Shown: positions 54,705 through 63,834, counted from the first letter of the stretch. The stretch: 64,000 bases of DNA from Bacteroidaceae bacterium (GCA_017481745.1 JAFUOV010000003.1:62001-126000), one strand, 5' to 3'. Notes: generated from the sequence alone by a model not told the origin. Numbers and translations: made by a program.

Positions 54705-56600
54705 ATGAGAAGATGGCGTATAGATGACTCTGCCGAGCTCTACAACATTCATGGTTGGGGCTTGAAGTATTTTTCTATCAACGATAAAGGTCATGTACAA
54801 GTTACGCCTCGCGAAGGTCATGCTTCGGTTGACTTGCGCGAGTTGATGGACGAGCTACAACTTCGTGATGTAACAGCTCCTGTGCTTGTTCGTTTCCCCG
54901 ATATTCTTGACAATCGTATCGAGAAGATATCAAACTGCTTCAGACAAGCTGCCGAGGAGTATGGCTACAACGCGCAGAACTTTATCATTTATCCTATCAA
55001 AGTCAACCAAATGCGACCGGTTGTCGAGGAGATTGTAAGCCACGGTAAGAAGTTCAACATAGGTCTTGAGGCAGGTTCAAAGCCCGAGTTGCATGCAGTG
55101 TTGGCTATCAACACCGACAAAAACTCGCTCATCATCTGCAACGGCTACAAAGACGAGGCTTATATCGAATTGGCACTGTTAGCCCAGAAGATGGGTCGTC
55201 GCATCTTCCTCGTTGTCGAGAAACTCAACGAGCTGAAGAATATTGCCGAAATAGCCAAACGATTTAAGGTACAACCCAACATCGGTATCCGCATCAAACT
55301 CGCAAGCGCCGGTAGCGGCAAGTGGGAAGAATCGGGTGGCGACGGTAGTAAGTTTGGTCTTAACTCGAGCGAATTGCTCGAGGCACTCGACTTCTTGCGT
55401 TCACGCAAGATGACCGATTGCTTGCGCTTTATACACTTCCACATCGGTAGCCAAATCACCAAGATACGTCGCATCAAAAATGCATTGCGCGAGGCATCGC
55501 AGTTCTACGTACAACTGCAACGCATGGGCTTCAACATCGAGTTTGTCGATATAGGTGGCGGTCTTGGTGTCGACTACGACGGCACACGCTCATCGTCGAG
55601 CGAGAGCAGCATGAACTACTCTATACAAGAGTATGTCAATGACTCGGTGTCGACACTTGTCGATGTTTGCAACAAAAACAATCTGCCACAGCCCAACATC
55701 ATTACCGAGAGCGGTCGTTCACTCACCGCTCACCACTCGGTACTTATCTTCGAGGCTCTTGAGACGACATCGCTCCCCATCTGGGACGACAAGGAGGAGC
55801 TCGACGAGAATGCACATGAGTTGGCTCGTGAGCTATACAATATATGGGATAACATGAACTCTCCGCGCCTGCTTGAGAGCTGGCACGATGCCCTGCAAAT
55901 TCGTGAGGAGGCACTCGACCTCTTCAGCCTCGGACTGCTCGATTTGAATACTCGCGCACAGATCGAGAAGTTGTTCTGGTCGATTGCACGCGAAGTAAAT
56001 CAGATGGCATTGGATATGAAACATGCTCCCGAGGAGTTGCGCAAGATACAACGCATGTTGCCCGACAAATACTTCTGTAACTTCTCTCTGTTCCAATCGT
56101 TACCCGACTCTTGGGCGATAGACCAAGTATTCCCCATCATGCCCATAGGTCGCCTCGACGAGCGCCCCGATCGCACTGCAACACTGCAAGACATCACCTG
56201 CGACTCGGACGGCAAGATTGCCAATTTCATATCGAGCAATGGCGCCTCGGCATCGCTGCCGGTACACTGCGTAGGCAAAGAGCCCTACTATATAGGTGTA
56301 TTTTTGGTGGGTGCTTATCAAGAGATTTTGGGCGATATGCACAACCTCTTTGGCGACACCAATGCAGTACACATCAGCGTTTACAAAGACCGCTACGAGA
56401 TAGACCAAATCATTGATGGAGAAACCGTTGCCGAGGTACTCGACTACGTGCAATTCTCTCCCAAGAAACTTGTGCGCAGCGTAGAGACTTGGGCTACCGC
56501 CTCTATGAAAGCCGGTATCATTACAGCCGAGGAGGGACGCGAATTTCTCTCTAACTATCGCTCGGGACTTTACGGCTACACCTACCTCGAACGCGATTAA
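54705..56600 (+). CDS. speA: Biosynthetic arginine decarboxylase
   Basis: 631 residues, standard length. Converts arginine to agmatine, the start of putrescine and spermidine synthesis. PLP fold type III: FIIYPIKVNQMRPVVEEI near residue 103 holds the Lys, FHIGSQITKIRRIK and VDIGGGLGVDYDG bind PLP, and the C-terminal region has the large SpeA insert. It is a single-gene transcript, with a hairpin terminator at 56617. Confidence 0.95.
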   Translation: MRRWRIDDSAELYNIHGWGLKYFSINDKGHVQVTPREGHASVDLRELMDELQLRDVTAPVLVRFPDILDNRIEKISNCFRQAAEEYGYNAQNFIIYPIKVNQMRPVVEEIVSHGKKFNIGLEAGSKPELHAVLAINTDKNSLIICNGYKDEAYIELALLAQKMGRRIFLVVEKLNELKNIAEIAKRFKVQPNIGIRIKLASAGSGKWEESGGDGSKFGLNSSELLEALDFLRSRKMTDCLRFIHFHIGSQITKIRRIKNALREASQFYVQLQRMGFNIEFVDIGGGLGVDYDGTRSSSSESSMNYSIQEYVNDSVSTLVDVCNKNNLPQPNIITESGRSLTAHHSVLIFEALETTSLPIWDDKEELDENAHELARELYNIWDNMNSPRLLESWHDALQIREEALDLFSLGLLDLNTRAQIEKLFWSIAREVNQMALDMKHAPEELRKIQRMLPDKYFCNFSLFQSLPDSWAIDQVFPIMPIGRLDERPDRTATLQDITCDSDGKIANFISSNGASASLPVHCVGKEPYYIGVFLVGAYQEILGDMHNLFGDTNAVHISVYKDRYEIDQIIDGETVAEVLDYVQFSPKKLVRSVETWATASMKAGIITAEEGREFLSNYRSGLYGYTYLERD

Positions 56601-56616
56601 AAGAACAAAACATAGC

Positions 56617-56657
56617 AAGTTAGTCCCTCTGTCGATAAGTGACCGTAGGACTAACTT
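56617..56657 (+). terminator. Terminator of speA
   Basis: AAGTTAGTCC/GGACTAACTT hairpin with trailing T's, 17 bases after the stop. Confidence 0.7.
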
Positions 56658-56690
56658 CTTTTATACACTCAACCCCAACAGACTACAATC

Positions 56691-57440
56691 GTGCGTTACT
56701 TTCTCTACTTTGCATACGACGGCACAAACTACCACGGGTGGCAGATACAACCCAATGCCATAACCGTGCAGCAATGTCTTGAAGAGGCGATGCAGACACT
56801 GTTGCGACAGCCCACACCGGTAACAGGAGCAGGGCGCACCGACACCGGGGTCAACGCCCGCGTGATGGTGGCTCACTTCGACACCGACACAGCCCTACCC
56901 GAGCCCGCAACTTTTGCCGACCGCCTCAACCGCTTGCTACCGCCCGATATAGCAGTATATCGCTGCGTACCGGTAACGAGTGAGGCTCACGCTCGGTTCG
57001 ATGCAACATCGCGCACCTACAAGTATTATATCATCGACCACAAGTCGCCCTTTGCCGAGCGATATGCTTGGCGATACCGCGGAACACTCGATTTTGAGGC
57101 AATGAACACAGCTGCCGAAAAGTTATATAGCTACATCGACTTCACCTCGTTCAGCAAGCTGCACACCGACGTCAAGACCAACAACTGCCGCATCACACAT
57201 GCCCGCTGGGAGAAAGAGGGAGAAGGCTACACCTTTACCATCACCGCCGACCGTTTCTTGCGCAACATGGTACGCGCCATTGTAGGCACACTCATCGAGG
57301 TAGGTCGCCACAAAATTACAGTCGATGACTTTTGTGCTATCATCGAAGGCAAAAACCGCGGGCTTGCCGGCACATCTATGCCCGGCAAAGCACTATTCTT
57401 GCACGACGTAAGTTACCCCGAGGATATATTCAACGTATAA
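56691..57440 (+). CDS. truA: tRNA pseudouridine(38-40) synthase TruA
   Basis: 249 residues. Isomerises U38-40 in the tRNA anticodon arm. [19 protein letters not shown] near residue 46 has the catalytic Asp (GRTDxGV). The start codon is GTG ([17 protein letters not shown]), with no better ATG, which is uncommon in this window. It leads the EamA gene by 20 bases. Confidence 0.94.
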   Translation: MRYFLYFAYDGTNYHGWQIQPNAITVQQCLEEAMQTLLRQPTPVTGAGRTDTGVNARVMVAHFDTDTALPEPATFADRLNRLLPPDIAVYRCVPVTSEAHARFDATSRTYKYYIIDHKSPFAERYAWRYRGTLDFEAMNTAAEKLYSYIDFTSFSKLHTDVKTNNCRITHARWEKEGEGYTFTITADRFLRNMVRAIVGTLIEVGRHKITVDDFCAIIEGKNRGLAGTSMPGKALFLHDVSYPEDIFNV

Positions 57441-57460
57441 TTGAGAATATATAATAGAGT

Positions 57461-58363
57461 ATGTGGCTATCATTGGCATTCCTATCGGCACTGCTGCTTG
57501 GAGCATACGACACCTGTAAGAAAGCAGCCCTCTCAAACAATGCCGTCATTCCGGTACTGCTGCTCAACACGCTCTTCTGCTCACTGCTCTTTTCGCCCCT
57601 TATTATCTTGTCGACGGTAGCGCCCGATGCCATGCGCGACACCATCTTCTACGTGCCACCCGCCGACCTACGCACACACTTGTATATATTCCTCAAGTCG
57701 TGCATCGTATTGTCATCGTGGCTGTTTGCCTATTTTGCCACCAAGCATCTACCCATCACGATAGCAGCTCCTATCAAGGCTTCACAACCCATACTCACCC
57801 TTGTGGGTGCCATGATAATCTTTGGCGAAGCACTCAATCTGTACCAATGGATAGGTGTGTGTATAGCTATCGTAGCATTCATACTACTCTCCATTTCGGG
57901 CAAGAAAGAGGGCATCAACTTCAGCCATAACATCTGGATTATTTTTATCGTACTTGCCACCATTACGGGTGCGATGAGCGGACTATACGACAAGTACTTG
58001 ATGTCGCATGGGTTTCACCGCATGACGGTACTTGTATGGTACTCCTACTACCAACTGGCTCTCATGCTCATTATCGCCCTCCTGCTATGGTATCCCAAAC
58101 GTCGCCACACGACACCCTTTGTATGGCGCAAGAGTATATTTTTCATTTCACTATTTCTCGTTTGCGCCGATTTTGTCTACTTCTACGCACTCAGCTACCC
58201 CGACTCTATGATTTCTATTGTGTCGATGGTACGCCGCAGCAGTGTGGTCGTGAGCTTCACTGCTGGAGCTATCATCTTCCGCGAGAAGAACATCAAGAGC
58301 AAAGCTGTCGACCTCGTGTTGGTACTACTCGGTATGTTGTTCCTATACTTGGGAACACGATAG
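57461..58363 (+). CDS. EamA/DMT superfamily transporter
   Basis: 300 residues with ten transmembrane helices in two EamA repeats (LPITIAAPIKASQPILTLVGAMIIFGEAL near 97-125 and ISIVSMVRRSSVVVSFTAGAIIFREKN near 250-276). The family exports or imports small metabolites; the substrate cannot be assigned. Its last 70 bases recur, 91% identical, 1 kb downstream after the fucosyltransferase-like gene. Confidence 0.85.
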   Translation: MWLSLAFLSALLLGAYDTCKKAALSNNAVIPVLLLNTLFCSLLFSPLIILSTVAPDAMRDTIFYVPPADLRTHLYIFLKSCIVLSSWLFAYFATKHLPITIAAPIKASQPILTLVGAMIIFGEALNLYQWIGVCIAIVAFILLSISGKKEGINFSHNIWIIFIVLATITGAMSGLYDKYLMSHGFHRMTVLVWYSYYQLALMLIIALLLWYPKRRHTTPFVWRKSIFFISLFLVCADFVYFYALSYPDSMISIVSMVRRSSVVVSFTAGAIIFREKNIKSKAVDLVLVLLGMLFLYLGTR

Positions 58364-58399
58364 TAAACAAATCGAATGTGAGGTGTGGCAATTTTGTTG

Positions 58400-58407
58400 T
58401 ATATTTG
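58400..58407 (+). promoter_or_regulatory. Promoter -7 of the fucosyltransferase-like gene
   Basis: TATATTTG 20 bases before the ATG. Confidence 0.45.
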
Positions 58408-58427
58408 CAATACCTAAATTTTATAAT

Positions 58428-59270
58428 ATGATACACTTAACACCTTATGGAGGATTGGCAAACAGAATGAGAGCTCTGAATGCAGCTATCGAATTTGCCC
58501 AAACCATCAATCGTCCACTCGTTGTTACATGGTTCAAAAACCCCGAACTCAATGCAGCTTACGACGACCTATTTACCCCCCCCCAATTAGCTAATTCACA
58601 AGGCATTACAATCAAAACAGGCAGCTTCACAGACCGATTTATATACCAATCGCCACGCAAGCACAATCTGTGGCTGCCCGGTATCACAAGACACCTCAAA
58701 TTCGACACATACATTTATCCTTCGAGGTTTATCGAACTGCGCGGTAATGACACTCTGAAAGATTGCATCAGAAACAGCAAGCGAGTATTTATAGAGAGTT
58801 GCTACGAATTTGGAGATTACTACTCCTCTCTATCAAAAAATTTCATTCCTCAACCCGACATTCTCACTGCCGTAGATAATTTTGTAGCAAAAAATTTTTC
58901 GCCGACTACCATTGGCATACACATTCGCCGCACCGACAATGTTATGTCTATAGAGAAGTCGCCGCTACCACTCTTTATAGATGCTATGCATAAAGAGATT
59001 GAGAAATGTGCCGATACCAAGTTCTACATCGCATCGGACGATGAAAAGACCAAAGAAGAGCTCAAACAAATCTTCGGCAATAGGATATTAACCATCCATA
59101 CCGATTGCAACAGAAACAGTCTTAACGGAATGAAAGAGGCAGTAAAGGAGATGTGGATACTCTCACGCACAACAAAAATATATGGCTGTTACTACAGCAC
59201 ATACCCCATCATAGCATCAAAATTGACCAATATCCCTTTAGAAATTTTGCAAATAGACAGACCGTATTAG
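58428..59270 (+). CDS. Fucosyltransferase-like glycosyltransferase with C9 tract
   Basis: 280 residues from ATG 58428 (MIHLTPYGGLANRMRALNA). GGLANRMRAL and HIRRTD near residue 163 are the GDP-sugar-binding motifs of alpha-1,2/alpha-1,6 fucosyltransferase-like GT-B enzymes (GT11/GT23 type). The FYIASDD segment supports this. Substrate unknown. A run of nine C at 58576-58584 (codons ~50-53) would shift the frame on slippage. It lies between two copies of an EamA 3' end, and has more rare-looking AT-rich codons than its neighbours, consistent with insertion. Confidence 0.65.
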   Translation: MIHLTPYGGLANRMRALNAAIEFAQTINRPLVVTWFKNPELNAAYDDLFTPPQLANSQGITIKTGSFTDRFIYQSPRKHNLWLPGITRHLKFDTYIYPSRFIELRGNDTLKDCIRNSKRVFIESCYEFGDYYSSLSKNFIPQPDILTAVDNFVAKNFSPTTIGIHIRRTDNVMSIEKSPLPLFIDAMHKEIEKCADTKFYIASDDEKTKEELKQIFGNRILTIHTDCNRNSLNGMKEAVKEMWILSRTTKIYGCYYSTYPIIASKLTNIPLEILQIDRPY

Positions 59271-59305
59271 TCTATATCCATTATTTTTCAAGGATGCTTC
59301 TACAA

Positions 59306-59375
59306 AAAGAGCAAAACTGTCGACCTCGTGTTGATGCTACTCGGCATGTTGTTCCTATACTTGGGCACTCGATAG
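59306..59375 (+). pseudogene. Remnant of an EamA transporter 3' end
   Basis: About 70 bases including stop codon encode SKTVDLVLMLLGMLFLYLGTR, against SKAVDLVLVLLGMLFLYLGTR at the end of the intact gene (58294-58363); six of 69 bases differ. Upstream of it the similarity stops, so only the last 23 codons remain. Confidence 0.85.
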
Positions 59376-59399
59376 AGAAAACAACGATATATATAACAA

Positions 59400-59431
59400 G
59401 GGCGGTATGTTCAACCAATGACATACCGCCC
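59400..59431. terminator. Terminator hairpin
   Basis: GGGCGGTATGT/ACATACCGCCC perfect 11-bp repeat; lies 20 bases beyond the stop of the minus-strand sorting-domain remnant and downstream of the EamA remnant. Confidence 0.7.
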
Positions 59432-59451
59432 TACGTTTATCTGGTTATTGC

Positions 59452-59631
59452 TTATCGCAATACAATCTTCATTACATTATTGCCACATCGCACAATATAG
59501 ATACCTTGCGCCTTTCCGGCAAGCGACACACTATCGACACCTTCCGATACCAACACACCGGCAAGGTTGTATACCTCGATTTTACCGGCTGCTATTACCT
59601 CTTTATTCTTAAACGAAATAGGGGTTTCGGC
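59452..59631 (-). pseudogene. Orphan type IX sorting-domain remnant
   Basis: On the minus strand 59 codons encode a complete type A T9SS C-terminal domain: IEVYNLAGVLVSEG, SVSLAGKAQGIYIVRCG, VMKIVLR and stop. Upstream the frame is closed by TAA; the next ~75 bases (to ~59715) read in another frame as LYPYDATHPYDGQSFSWDES. No signal peptide or start codon belongs to it. So a large secreted protein once lay here and only the 3' end with its terminator survives. Confidence 0.8.
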
Positions 59632-59798
59632 TTACTTTCATCCCAAGAGAAACTTTGACCATCGTAGGGGTGTGTAGCATCATAAGGATACAAAACAGCA
59701 ACATTTAAAATCAATTGGATAAAAAACAACATTATCAAAATAGTTGCATGTTCTTGCAACAATCATTACTTTTGCTCATCAATAACAGACTATATAAA

Positions 59799-60431
59799 AT
59801 GAAAAAATACATTTATATTATACTTTGTATATACGCGTGTTGGTTATGTACCACCACACAGGCACAAACTGCAGCCGACGTGTGGTGCGAGATGCCAAAG
59901 AGCATGCAGCCCACCATCGACAGCATCGCTCGGCTTGATATGATAGACCTATACCGCGCCGGCATGAAAGCCACAGCCCCCACCCTCTTGGGCGACACCG
60001 CACAACTCATTACGATGAACGACACCTATCTGCTACTGCGCACCTCCAAGGCAAGCACGATGCAAATAAAATGTATTAAACACAAGAAGAAAACCATCTA
60101 TGCCATTGTAACAACCGTCGAAGGTCCTGCCCCCAACAGCCATATAGTGCTATACAATGAGGCATGGAAAACAATACCGCTGAAGAAATACCTCAAACTA
60201 CCCAAGGTCGAAGACTTTGTGTCGGCAACAGATACATCGACCTACGACAAGCAAGACATCAGAAAAAGCATCATCATACCCACTATACAATATATAATAA
60301 ACGACAGCACAAACGACATAACAGCCCTACCGTCGTTTATGCAGACACTCGACAAAGAGAGTCGAGAACGCATAACATCGTACATACGCCCCAACATAAA
60401 ATTGCAGTGGAACGGCAAAAAATGGAAATAA
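59799..60431 (+). CDS. DUF3256 family secreted protein
   Basis: 210 residues from ATG 59799, where the signal peptide begins (KKYIYIILCIYACWLCTTTQAQ); the longer frame upstream has no signal. RLDMIDLYRAGM, YLLLRTSKASTMQIK and VTTVEGPAPNSHIVLYNEAW are DUF3256 hallmarks, a family restricted to Bacteroidales with no known function. It precedes fba by 110 bases with a separate promoter. Confidence 0.8.
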   Translation: MKKYIYIILCIYACWLCTTTQAQTAADVWCEMPKSMQPTIDSIARLDMIDLYRAGMKATAPTLLGDTAQLITMNDTYLLLRTSKASTMQIKCIKHKKKTIYAIVTTVEGPAPNSHIVLYNEAWKTIPLKKYLKLPKVEDFVSATDTSTYDKQDIRKSIIIPTIQYIINDSTNDITALPSFMQTLDKESRERITSYIRPNIKLQWNGKKWK

Positions 60432-60499
60432 ATAGTCGCATATACCCAACAACGACACAAATCTTTACCACAAAAGCATCGCCACGTCAGTTTTTTTAG

Positions 60500-60507
60500 T
60501 ACCTTTG
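60500..60507 (+). promoter_or_regulatory. Promoter -7 of fba
   Basis: TACCTTTG 34 bases before the fba ATG. Confidence 0.6.
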
Positions 60508-60541
60508 CGCATCGAACATTTTTCAACTAATTTATATAAAA

Positions 60542-61537
60542 ATGGTAAGTTACAAAGATTTAGGTTTAGTGAACACCCGCGAGATGTTCCGTAAAGCTAT
60601 GGATGGCAAATATGCTATCGCTGCTTTCAACTTCAACAACATGGAGCAAATGCAAGCAATCATCCAAGCTGCAGTAGAGTGCCAATCGCCCGTTATCCTT
60701 CAAGTATCGAGTGGTGCACGTAAGTATGCCAACCAAACACTCCTCCGCTACATGGCACAAGGAGCTGTTGAATATGCCAAAGAGCTTGGTTGCGCAGTAC
60801 CCATCGCATTGCACCTCGACCACGGTGATACATTCGAGCTTTGCAAATCATGCGTTGACATGGGCTTCTCGTCGGTAATGATCGACGGTTCGCACCACTC
60901 ATACGACGACAACGTAGAACTCACTCGTCGCGTTGTTGAGTATGCACACAAATACGACGTAACCGTAGAAGGTGAGCTGGGCGTATTGGCAGGTGTTGAA
61001 GACGACGTTTGCGCCGAGCACCACACATACACTCGTCCCGAAGAGGTAGAAGACTTCCTCGCCAAAACAGGCGTTGACTCACTCGCTATCTCAATCGGTA
61101 CTTCACACGGTGCCAACAAGTTCAAACCCGAGCAATGCACTCGCAACGAAGACGGCATCCTCGTTCCTCCCCCTCTACGCTTCGACATCCTCGAAGAGAT
61201 TGAGAAACGCATCCCCGGCTTCCCCATCGTATTGCACGGCTCTTCAAGCGTACCCCAAGACAAGGTGGCTATCATCAACAAATATGGTGGCGCATTGAAA
61301 GACGCAATCGGTATTCCCGAGGAGCAACTCCGTCGCGCAGCAACATCGTCGGTATGTAAGATCAACATCGACTCAGACGGTCGCTTGGCTATGACTGCTG
61401 CTGTTCGCGAAGTATTTGCCAACAAGCCCGCCGAGTTCGACCCCCGCAAATACCTCGGTCCGGCTCGCGACTCGCTCAAAGAACTCTACAAGCACAAACT
61501 TGTCAACGTTCTCGGTAGCGCAGGTAAAGCTCTCTAA
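60542..61537 (+). CDS. fba: Class II fructose-bisphosphate aldolase
   Basis: 331 residues. Zinc-dependent aldol cleavage of fructose-1,6-bisphosphate in glycolysis, reverse in gluconeogenesis. ALHLDHGDTFE near residue 84 (metal and catalytic Asp/His), VEGELGVLAGVEDD, IGTSHGANKF and VLHGSSSVP are the class II motifs. Codon use is strongly biased as in highly expressed genes (many AAC, CTC, GTA/GTT). It complements the class III fbp at 29 kb. Followed by a terminator at 61554. Confidence 0.96.
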   Translation: MVSYKDLGLVNTREMFRKAMDGKYAIAAFNFNNMEQMQAIIQAAVECQSPVILQVSSGARKYANQTLLRYMAQGAVEYAKELGCAVPIALHLDHGDTFELCKSCVDMGFSSVMIDGSHHSYDDNVELTRRVVEYAHKYDVTVEGELGVLAGVEDDVCAEHHTYTRPEEVEDFLAKTGVDSLAISIGTSHGANKFKPEQCTRNEDGILVPPPLRFDILEEIEKRIPGFPIVLHGSSSVPQDKVAIINKYGGALKDAIGIPEEQLRRAATSSVCKINIDSDGRLAMTAAVREVFANKPAEFDPRKYLGPARDSLKELYKHKLVNVLGSAGKAL

Positions 61538-61553
61538 TAGCAAAACCGCATAG

Positions 61554-61588
61554 CGAAGAGGATGGCTCTGGAACGAGTCATCCTCTCG
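61554..61588 (+). terminator. Terminator of fba
   Basis: CGAAGAGGATG..CATCCTCTCG hairpin followed by seven T's, 17 bases past the stop. Confidence 0.8.
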
Positions 61589-61862
61589 TTTTTTTATGGC
61601 TACGGCAATTTTGCCACTTTTAACAACATTTCACACTTTGGCGTGAACTTTTGGCGCACAAAATTGTTTCTATAAAAAAATTAGCCCTAAATGTGCCCAT
61701 AAAAATTTGAATAAAATGCGACTCAATCACATTGTTATATAGATTATTAAAGCACCACACAACCACCCACAGCACCATCATATAGTACAAAAACGAATTT
61801 TAATTTTCAGAATATCCAATAAATATCTTGGCAAAGGGTTGACAAATACCGATTATTTTTCT

Positions 61863-61870
61863 TACCTTTG
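61863..61870 (+). promoter_or_regulatory. Promoter -7 of yceD-rpmF
   Basis: TACCTTTG 26 bases before the TTG start codon of yceD. Confidence 0.55.
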
Positions 61871-61896
61871 CGCAGTTTTTTAATGATGTATCAGCC

Positions 61897-62472
61897 TTGG
61901 GAAAGTTTACAGAATATAAACTATCGCTCAAAACCATGCCTATAGGACACTCTGAGGCATTTGAGTATAGGCTCGACAACGAGTTCTTTACCAACATAGA
62001 TGGACCCGAAGTACAACGCGGAAAGGTAGATGTTGCACTCGACGTGAAGCGTACTGCAACAGTTTTTGAACTGAAATTCCACCTTTCGGGCGTAATATAC
62101 ATCCCCTGCGACCGTTGTCTTGACGATATGGAGCACATCATCGACACCGATGAAGAACTTTTTATCAAGCTGGGACACGATTACATAGAGGAAAGCGACA
62201 ACATGCTCACCATCCCCGAGAACGACGGAGAGTTGAACATCGCGTGGTTTCTTTATGAATTTATCGCACTCACCATCCCTATCAAGCATGTGCACCCCTA
62301 TGGCAAATGCAACAAAGAGATGAGCGAGCGGTTGCAAAAGATGAGCGCAAAGCGCATTGACGACGATGAGGATATAGACGATATACCCGAATATGCCGAC
62401 GATGCCACCTCGCAAGACGAGGAACAACCCACCGACCCACGTTGGGATGCGCTCAAAAAATTGAAAAGATAA
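61897..62472 (+). CDS. YceD (DUF177) family protein
   Basis: 191 residues. Conserved Cys pair region GVIYIPCDRCLDDMEH near 64-78 and IALTIPIKHVHPYGKCNKEM near 121-139 mark the DUF177/YceD family, which links ribosomal assembly (23S rRNA) with rpmF, here 19 bases downstream as in most bacteria. The start is TTG (61897): MGKFTEYKLSLK is the conserved N-terminus, no in-frame ATG lies upstream, and the first internal ATG (61936) would remove it. The acidic C-terminal stretch (DDDEDIDDIPEY) is typical. Confidence 0.85.
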   Translation: MGKFTEYKLSLKTMPIGHSEAFEYRLDNEFFTNIDGPEVQRGKVDVALDVKRTATVFELKFHLSGVIYIPCDRCLDDMEHIIDTDEELFIKLGHDYIEESDNMLTIPENDGELNIAWFLYEFIALTIPIKHVHPYGKCNKEMSERLQKMSAKRIDDDEDIDDIPEYADDATSQDEEQPTDPRWDALKKLKR

Positions 62473-62491
62473 TAATTAAATATATAGTAAA

Positions 62492-62677
62492 ATGGCACAT
62501 CCTAAAAGAAAACAGTCAAAGACAAGAACAGCCAAGAGAAGAACTCACGACAAGGCTGTAGCCCCCACATTGGCCATTTGCCCCAATTGCGGTGCATGGC
62601 ATGTTTACCACACAGTATGCGGCGAATGCGGTTACTACCGTGGTAAGTTGGCTATCGAAAAAGAAGCTGCTGTCTAA
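62492..62677 (+). CDS. rpmF: 50S ribosomal protein L32
   Basis: 61 residues. MAHPKRKQSKTRTAKRRTHD start and a four-cysteine zinc motif (CPNCGAWHVYHTVCGECG): the zinc-binding form. Follows yceD and precedes fabH, the conserved yceD-rpmF-fabH order, with a terminator before fabH. Confidence 0.97.
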   Translation: MAHPKRKQSKTRTAKRRTHDKAVAPTLAICPNCGAWHVYHTVCGECGYYRGKLAIEKEAAV

Positions 62678-62698
62678 TCTTAAGACTCAGCAAAGGCT

Positions 62699-62724
62699 AA
62701 TGCCCTAAAACATTTTAGGGCATT
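62699..62724 (+). terminator. Terminator of yceD-rpmF
   Basis: AATGCCCTAAAA/TTTTAGGGCATT perfect repeat with a CA loop, followed by T's. Confidence 0.8.
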
Positions 62725-62788
62725 TTTCTTATTAATACTAATAGTTGCAAAAATCAATTATTTTTTTCAACTAACAAAATAATTCATC

Positions 62789-63781
62789 ATGCTCAGAGCA
62801 AAAATTACAGGTATCGCATCGTACGTGCCCGACGACATCCTCACCAACGAAGAGTTGGCACAGATGGTAGACACAAGCGATGAATGGATTACCACTCGTG
62901 TAGGTATTAAGGAAAGAAGAATACTTCGTGAAGAAGGAACAGGTTCGTCAGATTTAGGTGCTCGCGCGTTGAAATCGCTTATAGAAAAAACAGGCGTAGA
63001 CCCCAAAGAAATCGAGGTCGTTATATGCGCAACATCCAACCCCGACTATCGCTTCCCCTCGACGGCTTCTATCATTGCCGAAAAAGCCGGTATCAAAACA
63101 ACATACGGATACGACATACAAGCCGCATGTGCCGGTTTCTTGGTAGCATTGCAAGCCGGTGCCGCGTACATACAAGCAGGCTTGTATAAGAAAGTTGTGG
63201 TAATGGCAGCCGAGAAAATGTCGTCGATGGTCAACTACAAAGACCGCAACACATGCCCCCTCTTTGGCGATGCTGCTGCTTGCGTACTGCTTGAGCCCAC
63301 CGAAGAAGAGGTTGGCGTAATGGACTCGGTATTCCACACCGACGGTATAGGTCTGCCTCACCTCGTCATGACAGGTGGCGGCTCGGTACGTCCTGCTTCG
63401 CACACCACTATCGACAAAGGCGAGCACTATGTATACCAAGACGGTCGCTTCGTGTTTAAGCATGCCGTTGCCGATATGATTTCGTCGTCGGACGATGTTA
63501 TGCACCGCAACAACCTCACCATCGACGATATCAACTACGTTGTGCCCCACCAAGCCAACCTTCGCATCATCGAGGCCATTGCCGAGCGCTTCAACATCCC
63601 CGCCGAGAAGTTGTTGATAAACATCGAGCACTATGGCAATACAAGTGCCGCATCTATCCCGCTATGCCTTGCCGAGTTTGAGCACAAATTCAAGAAAGGC
63701 GACAAGTTTATACTCACCGCTTTTGGTGCAGGATTTTCTTGGGGAGCTGTCTACCTCACTTGGGCTTACGACGCAAAATAA
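62789..63781 (+). CDS. fabH: Beta-ketoacyl-ACP synthase III
   Basis: 330 residues. Starts fatty acid synthesis by condensing acetyl-CoA (or branched starters) with malonyl-ACP. The triad is visible: Cys in AACAGFLVAL near residue 113, His in VPHQANLRIIEA, Asn in HYGNTSAASIPL. It follows rpmF behind a terminator. A terminator also follows it (63805-63834). Confidence 0.96.
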   Translation: MLRAKITGIASYVPDDILTNEELAQMVDTSDEWITTRVGIKERRILREEGTGSSDLGARALKSLIEKTGVDPKEIEVVICATSNPDYRFPSTASIIAEKAGIKTTYGYDIQAACAGFLVALQAGAAYIQAGLYKKVVVMAAEKMSSMVNYKDRNTCPLFGDAAACVLLEPTEEEVGVMDSVFHTDGIGLPHLVMTGGGSVRPASHTTIDKGEHYVYQDGRFVFKHAVADMISSSDDVMHRNNLTIDDINYVVPHQANLRIIEAIAERFNIPAEKLLINIEHYGNTSAASIPLCLAEFEHKFKKGDKFILTAFGAGFSWGAVYLTWAYDAK

Positions 63782-63804
63782 CAAATACAACACACCAACA
63801 ATAG

Positions 63805-63834
63805 AAACGCACTCTCATAATAAGGAGTGCGTTT
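63805..63834 (+). terminator. Terminator of fabH
   Basis: AAACGCACTC/GAGTGCGTTT perfect 10-bp repeat with T-run. Confidence 0.8.

Larger units (their letters stand above)
59271..59798. other. 528-base gap made of gene remnants
   Basis: Holds the EamA remnant, the terminator hairpin, the sorting-domain remnant and its frameshifted upstream piece; a plus-strand TACTTTTG at 59767-59774 is a possible promoter for the DUF3256 gene. No intact gene is seen. Confidence 0.7.
61538..61896. other. Gene-free gap between fba and yceD
   Basis: Contains the fba terminator and the yceD promoter TACCTTTG at 61863-61870; otherwise AT-rich with no supported coding region. Confidence 0.6.
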
